NCBI GenBank assembly: GCA_012512665.1
Contig: JAAZDU010000254.1
Coordinates: forward strand, 1 to 9,860
Source of the DNA: Bacillota bacterium
Lineage (GTDB): Bacteria > Bacillota > Dethiobacteria > DTU022 > JAAZDU01
Reading direction: 5' to 3'
DNA length: 9,860 nucleotides
Part shown: positions 5,673 to 9,860 of the stretch, piece after piece
Position numbering within the stretch: the first letter of the stretch is position 1
How the letters are laid out: the number at the start of each line of letters is the position of its first letter
Position numbers and translations under genes: made by a program
The notes under the pieces: model-generated
What the model was told of the DNA's origin: nothing
Database searches by the model: none
What the model saw: the letters and a program-made list of their open reading frames with translations, nothing else

Positions 5673-7067
5673 ATGAAATTTGGGGTTAAAATATTTCTCC
5701 TCTGTATGGCTATCTATGTCTTATCCCTGACATTAACTGGTATTATTGTTACTGAAAATACATACAACAACCTGATTAAGGAAGAAATTGAAAGAAGCCT
5801 GGGGGAGGAGAGCAACCTTCACTTAACCTTGAATTTATATTTGCTAAGCAACCGGCAGATGCAAAACAAGGTTGAGCTAAGAGACTATAGTAAAAACATG
5901 GTTGATATGGTCAGGGCAGATAAAAATTACCTGGAAATCTACGATGAAAACCTGAACCTGCTGGCCTCCAACGCCCCAAGGGCCTGGTTTTTTGAGAAGG
6001 AGGAATTAAAAGTAGCCCTAGAAGGACAAAAGAATTTTATCCTCAGGCGAGAAGGGGACAACCTTTTTTTATTTGTCTCCAATATTTTAGAAACTGGCCA
6101 GGATAAAATTGTTCTTTCGCTTATTAAAGATATTACTCATGTGGAGAAACACCGGCAGGATCAGTATTCCTTTTTATTTAAAACCGGCCTTATAGGCCTG
6201 GCCATTGTGGCACTCTTTAGCTGGGGGTCAAGCATATTTCTTTTGAAACCTTTTAGAGAATTAACTTCAACGGCAAAAAGCATAGCCTCGGGAAACTATC
6301 ATGTGAGAAACAAAGTGAGGAGAAGCGATGAGGTAGGGCTATTGGCGGAGCAGTTTAATATCATGGCAGATGAAGTTGAAAATAAAATAAAGCAGTTAAA
6401 AGAAGAGGGGCAGCGCCAACAGCTTTTTATCGACAACTTGACCCATGAACTTAGGACACCTTTAACATCAATTATTGGTTATGCGGATTACCTGCTCAAA
6501 GCAGAATATGATCCCGTCATCTTCAAGAAAAGCTTATTATACATCCATGCGGAAGGCAAACGCATTTTAAATATTTCCAAAAAGCTAATGGATATGATAG
6601 TATTGCGTGAAAGCTCCCTGCAGCTGAAAAAAGAAAATGTTTTGTCCATACTGAAAGAAGTCCAAGACATAATGAAAGTGAAGGCTGAAGAGAAAGGGAT
6701 AACTTTAGAGGTTAAAGGTGAAGCTGCTTTGGTGAAGTTAGATAAAGATTTATTTAAAATGGTGATCATTAATTTGGTAGATAATGCCATAAATGCTAGC
6801 TCACCGGGGAAAAAGGTTGTGATGAGGGTGGGAAAAGGTGAACAGGGGACAAATATTTATGTTGAAGACAAAGGAAAGGGTATGGATGGGGAGCATGTAA
6901 AAAAAGTGCTTGAACCCTTTTATCGTGTGGAGAAATCTCGTTCCAGAAAAGAGGGCGGTACCGGGCTGGGCCTGGCCATATGTTACCAGATTATAAAAAA
7001 ACATAATGCCGGTTTTGAAATAAATAGCAAAAAAGGAACAGGCACTACTGTGAGGATCAAATTTTAA
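5673..7067 (+). CDS. Membrane sensor histidine kinase
   Basis: This encodes 464 residues. ATG 5673 was chosen over an in-frame ATG at 5649 because GGAGG (5662-5666) lies six bases upstream and this start avoids a long overlap with the regulator gene. Order of parts: TM1 (about 6-26); extracytoplasmic sensor region (about 27-169) with a PAS/Cache-like strand pattern around YLEIYDENLNLLASN; TM2 (about 171-191); HAMP (about 191-243); HisKA with phospho-acceptor His258 in THELRTP; and an HATPase domain with Asn371 of the N-box, VEDKGKG (397-403) and GGTGLGL (428-434). All catalytic elements are present. It should autophosphorylate and pass phosphate to Asp52 of the upstream regulator. The ligand is unknown. 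Confidence 0.95.
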   Translation: MKFGVKIFLLCMAIYVLSLTLTGIIVTENTYNNLIKEEIERSLGEESNLHLTLNLYLLSNRQMQNKVELRDYSKNMVDMVRADKNYLEIYDENLNLLASNAPRAWFFEKEELKVALEGQKNFILRREGDNLFLFVSNILETGQDKIVLSLIKDITHVEKHRQDQYSFLFKTGLIGLAIVALFSWGSSIFLLKPFRELTSTAKSIASGNYHVRNKVRRSDEVGLLAEQFNIMADEVENKIKQLKEEGQRQQLFIDNLTHELRTPLTSIIGYADYLLKAEYDPVIFKKSLLYIHAEGKRILNISKKLMDMIVLRESSLQLKKENVLSILKEVQDIMKVKAEEKGITLEVKGEAALVKLDKDLFKMVIINLVDNAINASSPGKKVVMRVGKGEQGTNIYVEDKGKGMDGEHVKKVLEPFYRVEKSRSRKEGGTGLGLAICYQIIKKHNAGFEINSKKGTGTTVRIKF

Positions 7068-7072
7068 ACTAA

Positions 7073-7092
7073 TTTACAAATAGTTTACAAAT
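7073..7092 (+). promoter_or_regulatory. Two 9-bp direct repeats, candidate binding site for the OmpR-family regulator
   Basis: TTTACAAAT occurs exactly at 7073-7081 and again at 7084-7092, an 11-bp period, which is one helical turn and the spacing used by PhoB/OmpR-type dimers. The site lies just upstream of the small lipoprotein gene and directly after the two-component genes. The repeat is plainly visible; the binding partner is inferred. Confidence 0.55.
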
Positions 7093-7126
7093 CTGATTTA
7101 GATCATATAAAAGCCCCTGCTACAAT
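7084..7126 (+). promoter_or_regulatory. Promoter region of the acidic mini-lipoprotein gene
   Basis: Two readings are possible. TTTACA (7084-7089) and TATAAA (7106-7111) are 16 bp apart and match consensus well, which would place the second repeat on the -35 box. Alternatively TACAAT (7121-7126) with weak TTAGAT (7098-7103), 17 bp apart, would be an activator-dependent promoter with the repeats just upstream of -35. The first would suggest repression or overlap, the second activation. Confidence 0.55.
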
Positions 7127-7167
7127 AAGAGCCGTAAACAAGCTAAACAACTAAAGGAGGGGTATTA

Positions 7168-7377
7168 ATGAAAAAGATTTTTAAGGCACTTGCATTATTG
7201 CTGGTTCTTATGGTAGGGCTGACTTTATTTTCCGGCTGTGCAGGTGATACATCGTCAGAAACAGAAAATGGCGCCGTTGAACAAGAGGAAACAACGGGAG
7301 AAGTGGAGGAAAGCACTGAGCAGGAAGATGCATTAGAAGAAGATGGTGCTGTTGAAGGGGAAGAGGCTTCGAATTAG
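7168..7377 (+). CDS. Small polyanionic lipoprotein of unknown function
   Basis: This encodes 69 residues after a very strong ribosome binding site, AAAGGAGGGG (7153-7162). Residues 1-23 are a lipoprotein signal peptide with lipobox FSGC; Cys24 would be lipidated. The mature 46 residues contain 15 Glu and 3 Asp and no Lys or Arg, with many Ser, Thr, Gly and Ala. They probably form a disordered acidic tail on the outer membrane face. The composition recalls the linker of the DUF4430 lipoprotein, but there is no folded domain here. The strong ribosome binding site suggests high expression. It follows the two-component genes and carries their likely operator in its promoter. I do not recognise a family. 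Metal or cation binding, or a role as a signal for the kinase, are guesses. Confidence 0.82.
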   Translation: MKKIFKALALLLVLMVGLTLFSGCAGDTSSETENGAVEQEETTGEVEESTEQEDALEEDGAVEGEEASN

Positions 7378-7416
7378 ATAAAGAGCTGAAAGAATAGTTT
7401 TTAGCTGTATTTTATT

Positions 7417-7454
7417 AATTTAAAGAGGCTCCTCAAGAGGGGCCTCTTTAAATT
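7417..7454 (+). terminator. Long perfect hairpin terminator after the mini-lipoprotein gene
   Basis: AATTTAAAGAGGC (7417-7429) is perfectly complementary to GCCTCTTTAAATT (7442-7454). The interior TCCTCAAGAGGG pairs further, leaving a very small loop. The T-rich right arm can serve as the U-tract, and the A-rich left arm makes it workable in the opposite direction too. It separates the two-component/mini-lipoprotein unit from the next gene. Confidence 0.8.
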
Positions 7455-7475
7455 CGTTCCCGGAAAATGTATAAT
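7447..7475 (+). promoter_or_regulatory. Promoter of the 609-residue lipoprotein gene
   Basis: A perfect TATAAT (7470-7475) lies 17 bp after TTTAAA (7447-7452), which is itself inside the right arm of the preceding terminator. It lies 32 bases before the start codon. The -35 box matches four of six bases. Confidence 0.5.
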
Positions 7476-7507
7476 TTAGTCAGCGAAAAACGAAGGGAAA
7501 AGGTAGC

Positions 7508-9337
7508 ATGAAAAGGACTCTTTTTTTTACTTTAATTTTTACAGCAATAATGCTTTTAATAACAGGCTGTATCCAAAAAAGAATAGAGGAAAATCAAGTT
7601 TATCTTGTAAACGAAGAACATCATTTTCCAGAAGATGATGATCTTTTAAACATTGAAGGAAGAATTCCTTTTCAAAAGTATGAAGGAGAAGACCTTGAAA
7701 AATATAGTGATTCCAACCAAGTGTTGTTGACTATTTCTCCTGATGGTGAAGAGGCATTTCTAATGGAGAAGACTATACCGGGCTATTTTTTTACCAGTGT
7801 GATCATTGGCGATCCCAAGGAGAATGTGAGGATAGTTCGCAAAAATGTCAATACTTTGGAGCAGGAAATTATTATAAATAATATTCCCTTTGTTTCCAAA
7901 GTATCCTGGAATACTGAAGGGGATATAGTGGCCTTTGGCGGCGGGGGAAGCTTGACGATATATGATGTAAGCAATAACAGTATTGTTATGGAGGAAATGC
8001 TGTCACAGGAAACCATTACTAACTTTTCTTGGTCGCCAGATAGTGAAAACAAGGTCTATACAGAGCAGCCTGAATTGGCCAATGCCAGCATTTATTATTT
8101 ATCTTCCCAGAGAAAAGTAGAAGCTTACGAAACCAGGGAGGAAACTTATTATAAAGGAAAGCTGGATAACGACTATTATTATGGAACTAGGTGGGATTTT
8201 ACCACCGGCCAAATTGAAACGGTAATTTTGGATAAACAGAGAAAAGTTATCAAGACTTTAATCCCAGGAAGGTTTAGAGATTCATACCAGAAATCGTTGC
8301 TGGTTACGGGGGACAACGGTTTTGGGCTATTTTATATTAAAGATATTAATAACTCTGAAGAGGTAATAACTTTAACTGATGGATATGTTTATGATGCCAA
8401 ATTTGTTGTGGACGGAAAGATTGCTTATACCACAAAAGCTGAAGATATCGAAGATAACGCTTTTTATTTAAACATCGCCAGTGGTGATGGCAATAAGCTA
8501 AAACAATTTAAAGTTCCTGGAGGAAGCATAGCTCTTTCACCTGATGGAAGTGTTGGCTATATCAATGGGCCGGAATGGCAGAGAGTAAATTTTCTTCACG
8601 ATTTCCTGGATGAGGAGATCGTCATAGGATATGAGTTTGCGATAAATGGTGAATATAGTGAGGCAAGAAATATTTATGCTACTATCAGGGGCGGCATGAT
8701 AACATATTATAATTATCAGTTATGGGGAGAAAAAAACTGGGATAACTTGGATAAATATTTTATAAACAGTGAAAACCCCGAGCAGTGGGCGCATTTTGAT
8801 ATGGAAAATATTTTTAATAGGGAGCAGGAAAAGATAGGTAAGCCATCACGGCAAGAATACGCTCTAGAAATAGAAATGAAAAGTTATGAACTTAAACCTG
8901 CCCGGGAGAGGGCAACCATTGCTATCAGGGTTAGCACAAAAAATATTCACGGGACAGGTAGGGTCATAGATTACACATTAGAACTAATTAAAAGCGATGA
9001 CCGCTGGTATATTACAGGTTTCAGCACATTTCCTGACGCAGAGGAGCGGGAAATTATAGAGGATATTGTGCAGGGGATCGTGGAGGAAATTCAAAAGGGC
9101 AACACTCCTTATGAATGGCTGAAGGACAAGCCAATAGATATTGGCCAGATTCAATTTTGGGGAATGGGTATGAATTACTTTGCGCCTGTTGTGGAAAGTG
9201 CTGACGCGGTCAAAGTATTTTTACGCATTAGTGAGCAAGAAGAAGAGGAAATATATAAGCTGGTGCTGGAAAAAACTGATCAGATGGATTGGGAGCCTAT
9301 CAGGTTAACAAAAGAAAACTTGAGCTCATTGGAATAA
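7508..9337 (+). CDS. Large lipoprotein with beta-propeller-like repeats
   Basis: This encodes 609 residues; ATG 7508 follows an A- and G-rich ribosome binding site (about 7493-7503). Residues 1-20 are a lipoprotein signal peptide with lipobox ITGC, lipidated Cys21. About residues 65-365 show recurring strand motifs of PD40/WD40-like propellers: LLTISPDG, VSWNTEGD, FSWSPDSE and IALSPDGS. A helical segment near 375-400 (AINGEYSEARNIYATIRGG) begins a region to about 505, ending in DDRWYITGF, that resembles an NTF2-like fold. The C-terminal 100 residues are Glu- and Lys-rich. It would be anchored outside the cell. Propellers of this type often bind proteins, peptides or polysaccharides, but no enzyme motif is visible. 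It is transcribed separately from the upstream genes. I do not recognise a named family. Confidence 0.88.
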   Translation: MKRTLFFTLIFTAIMLLITGCIQKRIEENQVYLVNEEHHFPEDDDLLNIEGRIPFQKYEGEDLEKYSDSNQVLLTISPDGEEAFLMEKTIPGYFFTSVIIGDPKENVRIVRKNVNTLEQEIIINNIPFVSKVSWNTEGDIVAFGGGGSLTIYDVSNNSIVMEEMLSQETITNFSWSPDSENKVYTEQPELANASIYYLSSQRKVEAYETREETYYKGKLDNDYYYGTRWDFTTGQIETVILDKQRKVIKTLIPGRFRDSYQKSLLVTGDNGFGLFYIKDINNSEEVITLTDGYVYDAKFVVDGKIAYTTKAEDIEDNAFYLNIASGDGNKLKQFKVPGGSIALSPDGSVGYINGPEWQRVNFLHDFLDEEIVIGYEFAINGEYSEARNIYATIRGGMITYYNYQLWGEKNWDNLDKYFINSENPEQWAHFDMENIFNREQEKIGKPSRQEYALEIEMKSYELKPARERATIAIRVSTKNIHGTGRVIDYTLELIKSDDRWYITGFSTFPDAEEREIIEDIVQGIVEEIQKGNTPYEWLKDKPIDIGQIQFWGMGMNYFAPVVESADAVKVFLRISEQEEEEIYKLVLEKTDQMDWEPIRLTKENLSSLE

Positions 9338-9595
9338 AAGTGCGTTGTTTAAACTGACATGGGAAATCATTGACACTTGAAGTGGAAGGGAAACTGGAAT
9401 GCTGGCAGGGGGGGAGACGCTGCCAGTCAGACTGATAACCAACCTGCTTTGCTATAGTAGGGAAGAAATTGAGATTTACTATGTATTAATTGTCGAAGAT
9501 GCGCGAAAAAAAGAAATATGAACAAATTATTCTTAATTAAGCCGTTATGGACGGTAACGGGTATGAGCCTTGTAAATTGATTCGCGCCTTCGGCG
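9338..9595. other. Gene-free stretch with several hairpins
   Basis: No convincing coding frame is seen. CTGGCAG (9402-9408) pairs with CTGCCAG (9420-9426) around a G-rich loop but has no U-run. ATAGTA and TACTAT (about 9454-9482) form a further weak repeat. CTTAATTAAG (9532-9541) is a palindrome. CCGTTA (9542-9547) pairs with TAACGG (9555-9560), and CGCCTTCGGCG (about 9585-9595) is a tight hairpin. The clustering before the tRNA-like end suggests either a structured RNA or remnants of one. Confidence 0.4.
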
Positions 9596-9597
9596 AT

Positions 9598-9639
9598 ACA
9601 CCTCTTCGGCTATGGGTTCGATTCCCGGTGTCCCCGCCA
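9598..9639 (+). pseudogene. tRNA-like 3' end fragment (T-arm, acceptor strand and CCA)
   Basis: GGGTTCGATTCCC (9614-9626) has the T-loop TTCGATT and three G-C pairs of the T-stem; the outer two T-stem pairs would be T-G and A-G. It is followed by TGTCCCC (9629-9635), which would be the 3' acceptor strand, then G and CCA (9637-9639), as in serine or selenocysteine tRNAs. No matching 5' acceptor GGGGACA, D-arm or anticodon arm is found in the preceding 250 bases. ACACC (9598-9602) can instead pair with GGTGT (9627-9631). A terminator follows at 9667. It reads best as an isolated tRNA or tmRNA tail, such as an integration scar. An unusual structured RNA is the alternative. Confidence 0.42.
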
Positions 9640-9666
9640 AATGAAAACTCAAATTTTGATACAATG

Positions 9667-9700
9667 AAAATCCCTTGAATTCAGGGGGTTTTCGTGTTTT
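9667..9700 (+). terminator. Intrinsic terminator after the tRNA-like end
   Basis: AAAATCCCT (9667-9675) pairs with AGGGGGTTTT (9683-9692), including a T-G wobble, around a short AATT-centred loop; TTTTCGTGTTTT supplies the T-rich tail. Its place about 28 bases after the CCA is where a terminator for a stable RNA would sit. Confidence 0.65.
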
Positions 9701-9703
9701 CAG

Positions 9704-9860
9704 GGGCAAATTGGGCAGCGTAAAAAGGCCAGAATTAAAGAGCTTGTTGTGGAGAAGAAATGGTGCCGGACAATTTATGAAGCCATTGATGCCATCTATT
9801 CCGCTATTTCTCACCGCCTGGCCAACCGGATTGTGGAGCTAGTGGAACGCTACGAGGAGC
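9704..9860 (+). pseudogene. Start-less reading frame running off the window, possibly HsdM C-terminal-like
   Basis: The frame is open from 9668, with no ATG, and continues past the window edge; the only usual starts are late GTG codons (9749, 9833, 9842). The 52 visible residues from 9704 look coding: charged helices with YEAIDAIYSAISHRLANRI and then VELVERYEE. That pattern faintly recalls the C-terminal helices of type I restriction-modification M subunits, recalled from memory only. If right, this is a 5'-truncated remnant, since such a segment lies at the end of a roughly 500-residue protein and here directly follows a terminator. It could instead be an unrelated gene with an unusual start. 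Confidence 0.35.

Noticed and set aside
8309..8328. GGGGACAACGGTTTTGGGC inside the 609-residue gene resembles the 5' end of a tmRNA, and its GGGGACA is complementary to TGTCCCC at 9629-9635.
   Set aside because: It lies within a clearly translated propeller repeat and is more than 1.3 kb from the 3' end, far longer than a tmRNA. A chance match is the simpler explanation.
9370..9400. TTGACA (9370-9375) as a promoter -35 box after the propeller gene.
   Set aside because: There is no acceptable -10 box at 16-18 bp.
9403..9424. Sigma-54-like TGGCA...GCTGC arrangement.
   Set aside because: The GG and GC dinucleotides are not ten bases apart, and the segment is better explained as a hairpin.
9545..9814. 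Minus-strand frame of 89 codons containing a GTPGIEP-like stretch.
   Set aside because: That peptide pattern is the known artefact of translating a tRNA T-arm antisense; the rest crosses a terminator and an opposing coding frame.
1..9860. CRISPR arrays, complete insertion sequences and complete tRNA or rRNA genes.
   Set aside because: No regularly spaced repeats, transposase with terminal repeats, or complete cloverleaf was found on either strand by eye.

Overview
The window looks like part of the chromosome of a Bacillota bacterium, probably a clostridia-like lineage. The signs are strong GGAGG-type ribosome binding sites, short lipoprotein signal peptides, an energy-coupling-factor (ECF) vitamin transporter, a transcription-terminating cobalamin riboswitch, sigma-A-like promoters and moderate GC content. 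All supported genes lie on the + strand. The species cannot be named from the sequence alone.

Region 1 (about 1-4902) is a vitamin B12 uptake locus. A good sigma-A promoter (120-148) starts an RNA that folds into a cobalamin riboswitch (about 194-336), followed by an intrinsic terminator (407-445). Downstream, in the same direction, come a 52-residue YezD-like (DUF2292) gene, a possible 29-residue micro-ORF, a lipoprotein with a DUF4430 (transcobalamin C-terminal-like) domain, the ECF transmembrane subunit EcfT, a fused double ECF ATPase and an ECF substrate-binding (S) subunit of the CblT/CbrT kind. The last four overlap or are coupled in translation. The natural reading is a B12-repressed operon in which the S component binds the vitamin in the membrane, EcfT and the ATPase drive transport, and the DUF4430 lipoprotein may capture B12 outside the cell. 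That last role is the most novel inference here.

Region 2 (about 4903-7505) holds an OmpR-family response regulator and its membrane sensor kinase, then a 69-residue lipoprotein whose mature part is acidic and lacks Lys and Arg. Between the kinase and the small lipoprotein are two exact 9-base direct repeats, 11 bp apart, at a promoter. This is the layout used by OmpR/PhoB-type regulators, so the small lipoprotein is a likely target of this system. A long perfect inverted repeat terminates the unit.

Region 3 (7447-9337) is a separately promoted 609-residue lipoprotein with beta-propeller-like (PD40/WD40-like) repeats and a possible NTF2-like segment. Its function is unknown.

Region 4 (9338-9860) has no complete gene. 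It carries several hairpins, an isolated tRNA-like 3' end (T-arm plus acceptor strand plus CCA) without a matching 5' half, a terminator, and a start-less reading frame that runs off the window and faintly resembles the C-terminus of type I restriction HsdM proteins. This could be the scar or edge of an inserted element.
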